A stretch of 64,000 nucleotides of DNA from Ilyonectria destructans. Taxonomy: Eukaryota > Ascomycota > Sordariomycetes > Hypocreales > Nectriaceae. Below are positions 11,279-23,836 of the stretch, piece by piece. The stretch spans positions 1-64,000 of the forward strand of contig JAHEWK010000046.1 in NCBI GenBank assembly GCA_020740775.1, in the 5' to 3' direction. Position 1 is the first letter of the stretch, and every line of letters begins with the position of its first letter. The notes below the pieces were generated by a model. That model did no database searches, had not been told where the DNA came from, and saw nothing but the letters and a program-made list of their open reading frames with translations. A program made the translations under genes and the position numbers.

Positions 11279-14200
11279 TTACAGCCGGAAGAGCCTGTTA
11301 GGTGGCGATGAGAGACCACCAATCTTGATATCCTTGCGACGTGGAAGCTGCGGCAGGATTTCCGACACCCAGCCGATAATCTGCGGCGCCTGGAAGGAGA
11401 TGCGAAGCGCACCGTCACGAACCTCCATCTTCTGCGCCGACTCAGAGCTGTCCGTCTTGAGCGACGCGCCTCCGGAGACACCCCACGGCCCGAAGCTGGC
11501 CTTGACGGAACTATCAGTTGACAGAGATTTCATCATCTCCATGCTGTTGGATTCGGTGCTCTTGAACTCGAGTACCGTGTCGGATGCAACAATGAAGCTG
11601 GTTGGGTACGCCGGAAACTTGCCGTAGTCGGATTTCTTGTCTGCCCCAGCCTCGTTATCACCTCGTTCAATCCACGCCTTCATCTGCGCAGCTCCAGGGC
11701 TCAATTTGACGTCGTCAGGCGTATCGATGTCGAAGTCTTCGAAAATCTCGGCGTGGAGCCAAGGTCGACGGATCGTGACCAGCATCGCGGAGAAAGACCC
11801 GTCCACGGAGCACTCTGACATCTGCTTGGTCACCGTCTTGCTCGCGGCGCTAAAGCTCGAGTCGACCTGTACTGACGACCACCAGCCGCCCACTTTGAGA
11901 TGTGCACCGCCAGACGAAGAAGAAGAATTGGTACCGGAACTGTCGCTCTTGGCCTCGATGTTGAACGCGATCTTGGTCCATACGTCAGCGCCACCCTCAT
12001 CTTGCTGGGCGCCCTTCGATGAGCCGGCGCGCATTTCGGACTCATCGATGTGGATGATGTTGCGATCCTTATCGATGTCCACGATAGCAGAGGGAAGGCC
12101 CCGTGCCGGGACCGCCGAGTCGCTCAGTTTTCGTTGGATGTCAGCAATCTGCTCGTTGAGCCTGGCAATATGGGCGTTGATGGACGTTGTCATGTTGTTC
12201 GTGCCACCCATCTCCAGCTCCGCGATTGTCTTCTGCGCTTGAACAGTTTGCAAGGCACTCTTCTTGCTGATCCACTCGGTCTTTCCTTCTTCAAGTTCTC
12301 TGACCGCTTCATCCAACTGGTCCTTTGAGATCTTCTTCTGGTCGAAACCTTGCTTGGCTACAGCAACATTCTTCTCCAGCTTGTAGAGTTTGTCGGTTTT
12401 ACCCGTAAGCTCGTTCGTAGCATTCGCTTCCGCCTTGTCGAGCTGGCTCTTTTTTAAGTCGTAGTTTTCCTTGGCCTCCGTCCGCCTCTTTTCAGCCAGT
12501 TTCTTTCTCGCAGCAATTTCCTTGACGCCATCCCCGCTATCAATATCCTTGATATCATCTTCGAGTTTGCCGATATCTCCCTTATTAGCATCTGTACCTG
12601 TCAGTGTGTTTTTGGCAGTGGTCTTTTCTCCAATAGTCTTGTTAATCTTTTCCCTCTCTCCTTCAACAGGCCCTTTTTTAAGTTGCTCTGCAAGGTCAGC
12701 CAGGTCTTCTTCCAGCGTCGTGAGCTGTGACTGCAGTGTCGTCAATTTCGCCTGAAGTGTCGCCCTGAGCGGTCTAACAATCCCATCGTACTCATTCGAC
12801 ACTGTAATCAACTCAAGCTCAGCCGCGTCCAGCTCCCTCTGTAAACCAGCGAGGCCACCGGCGTCACGATTGCGCAAAGTCTGGAGAGGCCGTCAGTACG
12901 TGAAACTCAGGGGGCCTGTCTTGTGAGTCTTACTGAGTCATACACGCCATAGGCTTGCTTCATCCGTTTCAGATTATCCAGCTTCAGTTGCAGCAGGTCT
13001 GGATCAATGGGGTTTCGATTGCGGAAGTCAAGCGCTTTCGCCCTGCAGAGATACGCCCTACACACACTGTCAGCACTGACTGCATCCTGTTAAGAAGCCA
13101 AACCTACCAGTTCTTCGGTTCCAAGGTCACTCCTGCCCATTCGGTACCATCAGTAGCGTATATCATGGCGTCTCGGTTGGCTTGCTAGTAGGTCTTCAAC
13201 AAAATGAACACGGTTTGTGACTGCGTCAGAACTGACCTTTGCTCTTTCGATTCGAGCCATGATAGAGTCACGGTCGACCAAAGCTATTCTCTCGTTAGTG
13301 ATTATGAAAAGAGTCGCACAATAAAAGAAAGCCATCTTACCGAAGGCATAGTCAACTCGAAACTTGTCTCCATTGACGACCCAGTCCATCCATTTGGCAT
13401 GTGTTTCTGCTTGGGCCTATGCTGCTTTAGTAGTGATTGGACACCTTCTTAGTAGGTTATTATACCTTTTTGATGTTCCTCTGCCTCTCACTAAACTGCC
13501 CAGAAGTCTGTTGATCCGGACGATTCATTCTCGCATCTGGAATTATAATCAGTATCGATTTTGTGGAAGCAAAACAAAGATCAATTTTACCAATCGCATC
13601 ATTTCTCGCTTCGTCAAGCTTTCCTCGAGCCTCGGCCCAAGCCGTCTGCCTGGCGACATAACGATCCACAATAGTCTCCTTTCCTCCAAGCTCCTCTACT
13701 TTCCTCTTTGCCTCACGGACTCGATCGGGGGAGGGAGATTTCATGGATGATGGTAGATCAGCCCGCAAAAAGGTCATGGCCTGGCCATATCTGGTGCTGG
13801 TATCAATGTCTATTTGTGGGTCAGTGCATGGCATCATCTTTTGTGAAATACTGTTACTTACTATTGAAGTTGATCTCAGTAGAGCCGATATCAGTCTTTC
13901 GTGGAACAAGTGTGTCGAGTGCAGAGTAGTAACTGCGCGAGACACTTTTCCCAGTAGGTCCAAGCTGTAGGAGCAGCATGTCAGTGTCTGCGTGGCTTCA
14001 TTGGCTAACCACGTACCATAATCTTATCCATAGGCACCATAGAATCTACGAGTCGAGATTCATTCACGCGAACTTCGTCGTAGCGGTCTACGCTCATCCT
14101 AGTCTGGTTTTCTGAGACGAAGCTAGTGCATCATCAGTACCAGTACATAAAGTCTTTGCCAAGCGAAGCCTTACCTTCCTCCGGTGGTGGTATCGATGAT

Positions 14201-14335
14201 CTGACCCGGTATAGAGATGGTGACAAACTGCTCGAAAGCGCAAGGCAAAGATTTGAGAATGCATTCTCTCAGCTTCGTACTGATATTGTCCATCATGTCG
14301 ATGGCCTGGTCGGGGGTAATGGCCTTGTCACCCAT
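11279..14335 (-). CDS. Uncharacterised 861-residue protein with coiled coils and a beta-rich C-terminal domain
   Basis: Ten exons: 14335-14175, 14122-14017, 13964-13862, 13809-13591, 13536-13466, 13416-13341, 13283-13237, 13184-13108, 13057-12934 and 12880-11279. All introns are 46-58 nt with GT..AG ends and all phases agree. Residues 1-55 hold PCAFEQFVTISIPGQIID, then a Gly/Thr turn and MSVDRYDEVRVNESRLVDSM. The middle (about 160-560) is charged and helical and predicts coiled coil (QLTTLEEDLADLAEQLKKG and similar). A Ser/Gly-rich linker follows near 630. The last 200 residues look beta-rich, with VGGWWSSVQVDSSFSA, VTIRRPWLHAEIFEDFDIDT, LSPGAAQMKAWIERG and FPAYPTSFIVASDTVLEF. There is no signal peptide or membrane helix. 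I do not recognise a named family. The intact structure argues that it is functional. Confidence 0.82.
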
Positions 14336-14419
14336 AGCTGCGGTAGGGCAAGTCAGTGACTTGTGCAAATGGGAACTGAAAATGTGTGACTGTATTTTTC
14401 CTTCTCAACGAAATGCGTG

Positions 14420-14430
14420 TTATATATATT
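14420..14430 (-). promoter_or_regulatory. Likely TATA box of the ten-exon gene
   Basis: On the minus strand the sequence AATATATATAAC lies 85-95 bases upstream of the chosen ATG at 14335, in otherwise mixed sequence. The position fits a core promoter and supports that start. Confidence 0.45.
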
Positions 14431-14435
14431 AGATT

Positions 14436-15873
14436 CTCGGTAATAATCCGGTTCCATCTTCAAGACCTGAGTCTCGCCGACTGCCCTCAAAATCAGCACC
14501 CAAGTTTCACAGCCTACGCTGCCGATGCTTGCAGATAGCTATGCACGGTATTCCTAAACCAGCAGCTTGTCTCCACACAGTTGAGATTATGAGCTCTTCT
14601 AGGCGCCTGAAATTTAGCTAAACAAGGGCTAAGACAGCTTCGCCATCGAACATAAGTAGATGAGCCACCCAAAGAGGTAGTAGAGCAGCCACCTTTTTTT
14701 CAGCTTCCAACTATAGCTCGATCTAGACCATTAAGCAAGCTAGATTAGGTGAAATAAATTCCTCTTTCGCGTACTACATAGTAACTAGTGGACCGGGGAT
14801 GCAGTTTAAGTGTCTTATTTCCCCGTGATCACATTATCTCAATGGGTCGACTGTGCTGCAACAAGTCGCAATCTACCCTCTTTAAGCAGCATCACTATAT
14901 CCCGGTCTCTATAATTGGGCAGATAGACTACTCAAAAGGGTAATAGACCAGCCACCTTTCTTCAGCTCTCAATACTAGCTCAGTCTAGACCGTCGAGCCT
15001 GCCGGAGTGAGCGAAGGAGTCTTCCTCTTTTGCTCACGAGAGGATTGTTAGTGGGCCGGGAATGAAATTCAATAGTCTTATTTACCCTGTCCTTGCATAC
15101 CTCAAAGTGGGTTGACTAGACCACAGCCAGCCACAAGTCTCCTGCATAAGCAATATTAGTCCACCCGGTCCAATAAAGTGCTCGAACTAATCAGCTGGTT
15201 CCATAGTGGGTTGACGACCCGGGCCGAGGATGAAATTTAATAGTCTTATTTACCCTGTCCTTGCATACCCCAAAGTGGGTTAACTAGACCACAGCCAGCC
15301 ACAAGTCTCCTGCATGAGTAATATTGGCGCACCCGGTCCAAATAAAGTGCTCGAACTAATCAGCTGATTCCATAGTGGGTTGACGACCCGGGCCGCAGCC
15401 GCAGCCAGCCACAATCTTTTGCATGAACACTATTAACGTACCCCCCAGTCCAACCAAGTATTTGAGCGATATTTGAGCAGGTCCGATCACATATCTAGTC
15501 AACACTGCTGGTTGTGGAAGGGGCAGGTCACAGGGGTTTGGGGTGTTATTGGAATACCCCGCTCATAAAGATACTTTGAAGCTGCGGTGTTATGCGCAAG
15601 AGTCAGAGTATCCGGTAGCTAGGGCCTTAGCGCATGCATGTACATCCACATCCAGTTGTCGATAGAACTCTGCTCACCCCATATCAACCTAGAAGGGCTT
15701 TTCTGGTGGATGATTGACGCAAGGACAATCGGAATTAACGGTTCCAATACTTGTGGGTTATAGTATTAAACCACTGGCTTCCGCCCTCGTCCTAAACATA
15801 TCAGTGCTTGCAGCAGTCTCAATTACAAACATTACAATCCGGCCCAATTAATAATTCACTGCAGAACTCGACC
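14436..15873. other. Intergenic region with degenerate and tandem repeats
   Basis: No open frame is supported. The stretch is built from diverged repeated blocks. One starts near 14665 and its relative near 14930; both contain AGCAGCCACCTTT/CCAGCCACCTTT and GTCTTATTTNCCC words. They are followed by a clear tandem duplication at 15058-15394. The part from 15400 to 15873 is the upstream region of the small plus-strand gene. Confidence 0.55.
15058..15394. repeat. Tandem duplication, two copies of a 168-bp unit
   Basis: The word CTTATTTACCCTGTCCTTGC starts at 15077 and again at 15245, a period of 168. Each unit continues with CAAAGTGGGTT, ACCACAGCCAGCCACAAGTC, CACCCGGTCC and GTGCTCGAACTAATCAGCTG, and ends with GGGTTGACGACCCGGGCCG. 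The copies differ at only a few sites, so the duplication is much younger than the diverged flanking blocks. Confidence 0.8.
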
Positions 15874-16581
15874 ATGGAAGCTTCGAAGCCTACTCCGTCT
15901 GACTTGGAGATTGCTTCACAGGCAGCGCCTTCAATCCCCGCCTCTATTGATCCCAGGGGTACGCGTGGCTCTTTCACTTAAACGTTTCTTCCCTGACTTG
16001 CCAAAACAGTGGCCCTCATCGTGTCAGGCGTAGGCACTCGCACCGCACCTGGTGCTGATGCAGTTCTCAACTTCCTCTTTCGCATGGCAGACTCATCAAC
16101 GACTTTCACAGAGATATATGACCCTGTGCAAACGGCTCCCTTTCAACGCGACCATTTCATTGAAGTCCAGCACATTGTCACTATCTTCCAAAGGCGGTGG
16201 CCTCACACCGGGAATTGGCTTGTGGAGCCACAATGGAAATGTTGGGAGCTCGTAAGTTTTCTCATTGTTATACCACCTCCATTAGTATCTATGAAGCTGA
16301 TTACGAGATGAGCGTAGGCTCTTATGGTTTCTAACATCGGCAATCTCTTTCAAATCAACGGAGATGATAATGTAGCTAAATCGAATATCAAATGGTCACA
16401 GTACCCGAACCACGATCCGTTCCTTGCAAAGTACATTAATTGGACGGTTGATAGTGATGGCACACGGGTAGAGGATTGCCTGAGAAAGTTGCTACAGCAC
16501 TGGACAAGCAGACCCAACGAGCCTCAATATGAGTTTGTCACTTATGTAGCGAAAAGTATTATGCAAGACTTCGAATGGTGA
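15874..16581 (+). CDS. Small hypothetical protein, 196 residues
   Basis: Three exons: 15874-15958, 16010-16251 and 16318-16581. Introns of 51 and 66 nt have GT..AG ends and matching phases. The product begins MEASKPTPSDLEIASQAAP, with a Pro/Ala-rich first 28 residues, then VALIVSGVGTRTAPGADAVL, a central block with HIVTIFQRRWPHTGNWLVEP, and NHDPFLAKYINWTVDSDGTR near the end. It contains many Trp and aromatic residues, no signal peptide and no membrane helix. No family is recognised. It is the last gene before the AT-rich block, and its downstream region turns AT-rich within 60 bases of the stop. The gene structure is coherent, but without homologues I can name it could also be a diverged fragment. 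Confidence 0.62.
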
Positions 16582-16699
16582 ACGCTCTCTCTTTTAGTAT
16601 TACTGCACTTAAAAATAAATATATTAATGGGAGATGAGTGTGTCCTGAGTCTGCCTCGTCTAGTACTAAGGGCAGATCTTTTTAAAGAAGCCGCTTAAT

Positions 16700-18398
16700 T
16701 TAGCCGCCTTAGTATACTTATTGAATTTTCTTTCTATTATAAGGTTAATAGTAACAGTTAGTAACGGAATAAGCTGTATTTAATAGCGTTATAGTATCTT
16801 TCTGCAGTAGAAGATATAGTTGGGTGCTTTATATTAGCTATATAAGTAGGTTACCTAAGTGTTATTATAGTTAAATTATTTATAGTATGCAGTAAAGTCT
16901 CTATAGAGGGATCTTACTATTAGTAAGTAATTTAAAGTAGCCTAAAAGAGTAAAAACTCTAGTAAATAGTATATAGCTACTTTAAATTTAAATTTCTTAT
17001 ATTATTTAAGAGTAGAGATTACTTACTATATTTTAAAGACTTTTTTTAATTTTTATTTTATTATTTTTTATAGGTATATTAATATTAGCTAAATATTCTC
17101 TAGCTTTAATAATAAGAATATCAATTTAGTTAGTTTATTAATTTATTTATTACTAGAAATATCTATATAGCTAGATATTTAGTATATTTATATAATTCTA
17201 TATAATATAGCTAGTATTTAAATTTTAATAAAGATATCTTATAAAGAATTAAATAGTATATTATATAGATATATTATAGCTGTTAGATTATTTAAGTAAA
17301 CTATAATTTCTTATATTACTAATTCTATAAAATTTAAAGCTACCTTAAGAGCTTTTAATACTTCTATAGCTTTAATATTAAAAATCTCAGTAGATTTAAG
17401 CTAGCTTAAGCTATTATAAATAGATAGATTCTTCTAGTAAATAGTAAATCTATAGCTAGCTGCTTTTTTAGAGGATAAAAAGCTATTTAAATATATAATT
17501 AGAGTAGCTAGACTTACTATTTTAGCCTATTAGAGAAAGACTTTAGCTGATTTCTCTTTTACTGCTATCTATAGGGGTATATTCTATTTATTATTAAAGT
17601 GTTTTTATATAAAAGCCAGCTGTAGGCAGAATGTAAAAAGCTTATTAGTCTATTAAAAATAAATCTTAAAGCTGCTCTCTATTAGAATTTAATACTTTTA
17701 CTTAATAAGTAAGTAGTATATAGGTTATTTAAGTAGAAGTATATACTTTATAAGAGGATATACTCTATTAAGAAGTTTAAGTTAAATAGAGAAGTAATAT
17801 TAATATACTTTAAAAAGTTAGATAATAGAAGGTATCTTACTTTTTTAGTAGAGAATAATAATTAGAGTTATCTTTTAAATAAGTATAGTCTATATAGATT
17901 ATATAATAGTATTAGTTATTCTCTATAGAAGATGCTAAATATTTAATAGCCAGTTTTTAAATAGCTAGTTTTACTACAGCTAAATTATATCTAGATATTA
18001 TACTTTAATACTATAAAGTAAAACCAGTTTAATATATACTCTAATAGCACTTTATATAGTATTAAGCAGTAGGCTGTATATTATATTAGTAAGTTCTTAT
18101 AAATTATAAATAACAGCTTGAAATTTAGCTGTCTATTTCTCTATATAGACTTAAAATAATAAATTACTATTTAACTAGATATCTAGCTAGTATATTACTG
18201 CCTTAAGGTATTTCTTAATATTACTATAGTAAATTACTAGTATAACTTTAAGTTTACTTTAAGAGAAATATATAACTTCTATTTTTCTAGAGTTAAAAAA
18301 TACTTTATTTATAATACTTTAGTAGATTATCTCTTTAATAAATCTTAATACTATAGTAGCTATTTTCTTTACTATATTATTTATATATAGAATAATAA
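16700..18398 (-). mobile_element. Tad/I-type LINE (non-LTR) relic: RT 3' part and RNase H
   Basis: Translated on the minus strand from 18398 downward, with stops, the order matches fungal Tad1-like LINE pol. First comes a block like FNSRKIEVIYFS (family F(D)xSKTELIHFS). Then SAIRVYIKLVLLYSIKV matches the VRACVEPVLLYGAEVW motif. A region with ITNTII and then SKIPSII follows. Last is an RNase H part with SLSQLKSTEIFNIKAIEVL followed by KALKVALNFIELVI and EIIVYLNNLTAI. The preceding RT piece with YIDNIILYI (former YxDD) lies at 43606-43655 on the other side of gypsy element A. The left end is indistinct. Confidence 0.6.
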
Positions 18399-18831
18399 TA
18401 TTACAGCCTATATAGCATAAGCACTTAACATTATATAGCCCCCATAAATTTCCTCTAATTAACAGCCCATTCAGTATAGCTTACGCCGCACTAAACTAAC
18501 TCACCTATAAGCCACTTAAGCTCACCTATAAGCTGCCTAGGCTTACCTGCAATCTAAAGACTCACTTTATAAGCCACACTTAATATATAACTATATTTAT
18601 TTAGTACTTTCCTAGATAGATAGCTTACCAGCTTTTAATATAACTTAGTTACCTTAATTACCTTAATTTACTATATATTACTGTATTTAACTATTACTAG
18701 ATATAATATTATCCAGTAAGTAACGCCCTAATCTATTTGCTAATATAAACCTACAGTCTATCTACCAGTAAAACAACCTCTTACCTACTCTATACTATAT
18801 ATATAGCAGTCCAGAGAATCTAACTGTTATA
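18399..18831 (+). repeat. 5' LTR of element A
   Basis: It starts TATTACAG and ends CTGTTATA, an 8-bp inverted pair once the outer TG/CA dinucleotides are restored from RIP-type changes. It aligns end to end with 43173-43605. The right half, from the CTTAGC-like word through AGTAACGCCCTAATCTAT, is shared with the LTRs of element C. Confidence 0.9.
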
Positions 18832-19830
18832 TATTAAAAGCTCTTATTTAGAAAGGTTACTTATATTACCACTTGAATAATATCTTATACTGTTAGAATA
18901 TCTGGAATTAACTGTATATCTATTACCCTAGAAAATACTTCTATACTACCAGCCTATATAACTCCGTTGAATAATACTGAGATAGCTGTAGAAGTTATAT
19001 AGCTGTATAACCTTATTTGCACCTTATAGCAGTAAGTATAGAATACTCTATTAGCACCAGTTACTATAAATAATAAATATAACTCTAAAGAGATAATAAA
19101 ACTACTATTACCTGAAAAATTTAATAGTACTTCTAGCAATATTATACTCTTTATTATTAGAATAAAAAAATACTTTTAGTAGTACCCTTAATACCTTATA
19201 TCTATAGAGTTCTAACTGCTATTTATAAGTAATCTAATAACTAGTAATACTAAGATATAGTTTAAATCTATTCTTTAAGACTTTCTTAATAATAATAAAG
19301 CTAACTAGAATTAAGATACAGTAAATCTATTTGCAGACTGAGATAACTTTAAAATAGCACTTAAGAATATATTCGGAATAATTAATAAAGAAAGATAGAT
19401 AGCTATTAAAATCCACCTAATTAAATAAACCTATTTAACTGCCGCCTATACTATTATATTCAGATAAGTTGCTACTAAACTAAAATAGGATAACGATATA
19501 CTTATAGAAATATTCTACTAGAGGTTAAAAGATAAGGTTAAGAATAAGCTCTATAAGGCTAACTAACCTAATATCCTTATAGAGTATATTACTATAGCTG
19601 TTAAAATCGACAAATAATAATATAAAAAATACAGGGAAAAGGCTGTAAAATAATAAGAAGGATAAAATACCCTATATAATCCCTACTACCCCTATTAATA
19701 AGAAGCCAGTAGAGGATAGAGAGGTAGCTAATAGGGTAACTCTTATAGGAATACCTCCTACAGAATACAGTCTAGACCTATAGAGCTTAGAGCAGTATAG
19801 AGGCAGCCCTAAGATAAAAAGGATATTATA

Positions 19831-19875
19831 TACTATAACTGCAATAAAAAGGGACACTTTATATAAGAATACTGT
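19831..19875 (+). pseudogene. Gag CCHC zinc-knuckle relic of element A
   Basis: Translation gives Y-Y-N-C-N-K-K-G-H-F-I-stop-E-Y-C. With the first Tyr from Cys and the stop from Arg or Trp this is the retroviral knuckle C-x2-C-x4-H-x4-C. It lies where gag should end, ahead of the protease. Confidence 0.75.
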
Positions 19876-22224
19876 AAACCTAAGAAAGAATAGCAGTTCC
19901 AACCTATACCTACTGGATAATAATTGTTAAATACCGTCTAGAGGCAGGAGGAACTTAAGATAGCAGTATAAATATAAACTATTGCTATAATATAAGGCAG
20001 GTATAACCACTCTAGCTCTAGCTGGTCTATATACCTACCCAGCAGAAAATAATATCTATCTAAAGAAGAAGTAGAAATACTACATTCAGAAGAACCTACC
20101 TTAAAAGCTAATAGGCAGGAAAAACTGGAAGAATAGATACTAATATTAAAACCCCTAATAATTAAGCTAATAGCAGGTAAATTTAGAACTCTAGCTATAG
20201 TATAATAAGAAAAATAACTAGAAATCTACTGAAGAGGAATACTAAAAGTACTAAATATCCAGAATAACATCCTAAATAGATAGCTAGATAACTATAATAT
20301 CAGAAATAAATACTCTAACCCCAGTAATAAAGAAAGACTAAATCCCTATATAGAAGAATATATACCCAGCACCCCAGAAGAAGTAAGTTAAATAATAATA
20401 TAAAAACTATAGTGGGATAAAGCTACACTTAATAAGTAAGATAAATAATAATAAAAAACTAAAGCTAATAAGCACTAATAACTTATAAGGAAATAACAGA
20501 ATACTAAGTAATATAAATTTATCTATCTTTATATAATAATAAGATATAAAGTAAGAAACTTAACTGTAGAACTAAAAGAAGAATTTTAAAATTACTCTAT
20601 TCTCTACTTAAGTTCAGAAGGATATAACTAAACTTTATAAATTTTATACTACTATCTATAATACTATTACTACCTAAAGGATAAATAGACCTATAACTGC
20701 TACCCCTTAAGGCTATTAGGTATTCCTATTATCTAACTGTATATAAAGAATAATATAGAGTACTATAAAAATACTAGAGAATACTTTAAATTCTATAGTA
20801 TTATTCTAAAAGCTAAGATAATTAAATTTCCCTAATAATATATATAAGGGTTATAGAATCCTTAGAATTACTAATATTAGAAATATTAAATCTATATAAA
20901 AACTAAGATATACCTATAGTATTAAAAATAGAAAGAGTAAACTTACTTTCCAGAAAAGCCCAGATATAATAAGTTATCCGACGATAACACTCAGCAAAAA
21001 GAAATAGAAAACTGACTTAAAATAATATAAGAAGAGAAACTCACCCAATTAAAAAGAAGACCCCAATATAATAGAAAGCAAATAATACAACTATAGAAAA
21101 AGGTATAGCAGTAAGAATTACTATAGAAATAAAAAGAAATCCCTTTATATAAAAAGAATAAAAAAAAGTATATATCTATACCTATACCTAGTAAACTCTA
21201 TAAAAAGCAATTTGCAATAGATTGCAGTACCTATATATACTCAAAATATAATAAAGAAAAGAAGAAAAACTACAGATATATACACAGAATATATAAAGAT
21301 AGATTTAACTTTAAATAACTAACCGGCAGGCAAGCTGAAAACTGTAAATAATATAAGGCAGTTTAAATACAGATAAAAAACTACACTTACCCTCTATAAT
21401 AGAGTAATAAATAGGCCTAAAGCTAGAAGAAGTAGAACTCCCAGAAAGAGCTCTATATACTACAGAAGGTATAAGACTGAATTACTTAGAAATCCAAATA
21501 AGAATTAAGAGATACTAACTTACTGTATTAGTAGATAGCAGTATAGATCTTAATACTATTTACCTAAGGATAGTAAATAAGCTAAAGCTACTATAGAAGA
21601 ATAAATTAGATCTATACTAAGTATAGAACCTTAAAGGAATAAGTTTTAATTATAATAATAGATATATTACTAAAGAGGTTAATTACCTTAAGGTCTTTAT
21701 AAATAAATATAATAAAGATATCTCTTTTAATATTCTTCCCTTAGTATAATATAATTTGGTTTTAAGCTACCTATAGCTGCAATAAGTAAACTCACTAATT
21801 AATTAGAGAACTAACTAAATAACCTTTAATAATATTAATAATTATTCCTTCTATAAATAGAATTTAGATAATAATAATATAAAATCTTAATCTCTAACTG
21901 ATAATAGTATCAGTAGAGTAATATATAATAATATAATAGATACTTTACTACCTTAAGGCACTAAATATAAATACTATAATATCTATATCTATAAGATATA
22001 CTGCACTATTATATAAGTATAAATATAATTTACCTAATTTAATAAAGAACTAAGGGAAATAAAAAAAGTAAAGAAGATAAATAACAGACTTAAGAATATA
22101 CCCCTTACTTACTGTATCTATAAAAAGCTATTTACTGAAGAAATAGAAATAGGCCTACTTTAATACAGTTAATAGAACTATAAAATAGTACTGAAAGATA
22201 GAATTACAGCTAAGTTCTATAAGA

Positions 22225-23340
22225 TCTATAATCTTAATAAAGTTTAACTCTATATATTAAAAGAATACCTTAAAGATATACTGAAAAAAGGATTTATTAG
22301 GATATTAAAGTCCTCTATAGAATATCTAGTTATATTTATCCTAAAGAAAAATAGAAAATTATAACTAGTTGTAGACTACTAATAGCTTAATAATATTACT
22401 ATTAAAAACTGAATACTATTACTACTTATTAATAAGCTGAAAGATTAACTGTATAGTAAGAAGTAATTTATAGCTCTTAACCTTAAAGAAGCTTATAATT
22501 TTATCTATATTAAACTAGAAGATAAATAGAAGACTGCTTTCTGTATAAAGTATAGACTTTTTAAATATCTAGTTATACCTTTTAGACTTACTAATATACT
22601 AGTAACCTTCTAATAGATAATTACCAATATATTATAGAAACACCTTAATATCTTTATTATATATTACCTTAATAATATCCTTATTTTCTCTAATACTAAA
22701 GAAGAATATATAGAATATATCTATATAATACTTAAGAAACTGCAGGATATAAACTTACTTATTAAATCTAAAAAAAGTAAATTTTATATAGATAAAGTGA
22801 ACTTTCTTAGATATACTATCTATTTAAATAAGATCTATATAGATTAAAAGAAAATTAAAGCTATTAAAGATTAATTAAAACCTACTATAGTTAAAGAAAT
22901 ATAAAGCTTCTTAGAATTTACTAATTACTACTAAAAGTTTATTTATAATTTCAAAAGTATTAGATATACTCTTATAGAACTTATAAAAAAAGAAATAAAC
23001 TTTTAATAGAATATTAAGATATAGAAGGCTTTTAATAATATTAAAAAAGCAATTCTCAGTAAGTCAGTCTTAATTATATTTAACCTTAAGAAAGAAGTTA
23101 AGCTGGAAATAGACTCTTTTAATTTCAGTCTGAAATTCCAAATAGAATAGAGAAATATTAATAGAAAATTACACCTAATTGCCTTCTACTTATATAAACT
23201 CTAAAGAGTAGAGCTTAATTACTCTATCTATAATAAAGAATTTCTTACTATAATTAACTTATTTAAGAAATTTTAATACTACCTCTTAAGAAGTAAGTAT
23301 AAAATTAAGATCTATACTAACTATAAGAATATCTTATACT
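22225..23340 (+). pseudogene. Reverse transcriptase and RNase H relic of element A
   Basis: One frame gives the gypsy RT order with stops at former Trp and Gln: KGFIRILKSS, VIFILKKNRKL, FIALNLKEAYNFIYI, KTAFCIKYRLFKYLVIPF and YYLNNILIFS (the Y-x-D-D box with both Asp changed to Asn). The RNase H-type pieces KEFLTIINLFKKF and LRSKYKIKIYTNYKNILYF follow. The near-identical copy in element C is at about 37045-38220. Confidence 0.85.
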
Positions 23341-23451
23341 TTATAACTACTTAAGAACTTAGTAGCAGGTAACTCCACTATATAGAATACCTATTGGAAT
23401 TTAACTATATTATTATCTATAAGAAAGAATTAAAGAATAGCAGAGTAAATA

Positions 23452-23836
23452 TATTACAGCCTAATTTAGAAAGGCAGTCTGGAATAGCAGTATATAGAAC
23501 CTACAGTTAGCTCTAGCTAATTATAATAGAATTATAGAAGATAGAAGCAGTATACTTCTAGAGTATTAATCTTAGAGCGGTATACTCTAGAATTAAGCAC
23601 TCTACTAATTATATAATCTACTGAGTATATAGTTATCTGAGAAGTATATATCTAATATAGGCAGCTCCTTAGCTATTAATATAACTTAATTATATTAAGT
23701 ATCTTTAACTCTACTATTACTAGATATAATATACTTATTTAAGTCTTAATCTATCTGATTCTCTATTATATAAACTACTAATTAGAATCAGCCTACTCTA
23801 AACTTATAAGTATAATATAGTATACTAATTGTTATA
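23452..23836 (+). repeat. 5' LTR of element B
   Basis: It starts TATTACAG and aligns over its full length with 31179-31563. Differences are C/T and G/A transitions; for example 31179 keeps TATTACGG and CAGTCC where this copy has A or T. Confidence 0.9.

Noticed and set aside
11637..12242. Plus-strand open frame of 201 codons
   Set aside because: It lies antisense to the last exon of the ten-exon gene, whose phase-consistent structure is much better supported.
18954..19902. Minus-strand open frames of 61 and 76 codons in element A
   Set aside because: They are by-products of AT-rich sequence antisense to gag, with no motif. Unlike the Cys-rich motif near 42900 they are not conserved at the same place in element B.
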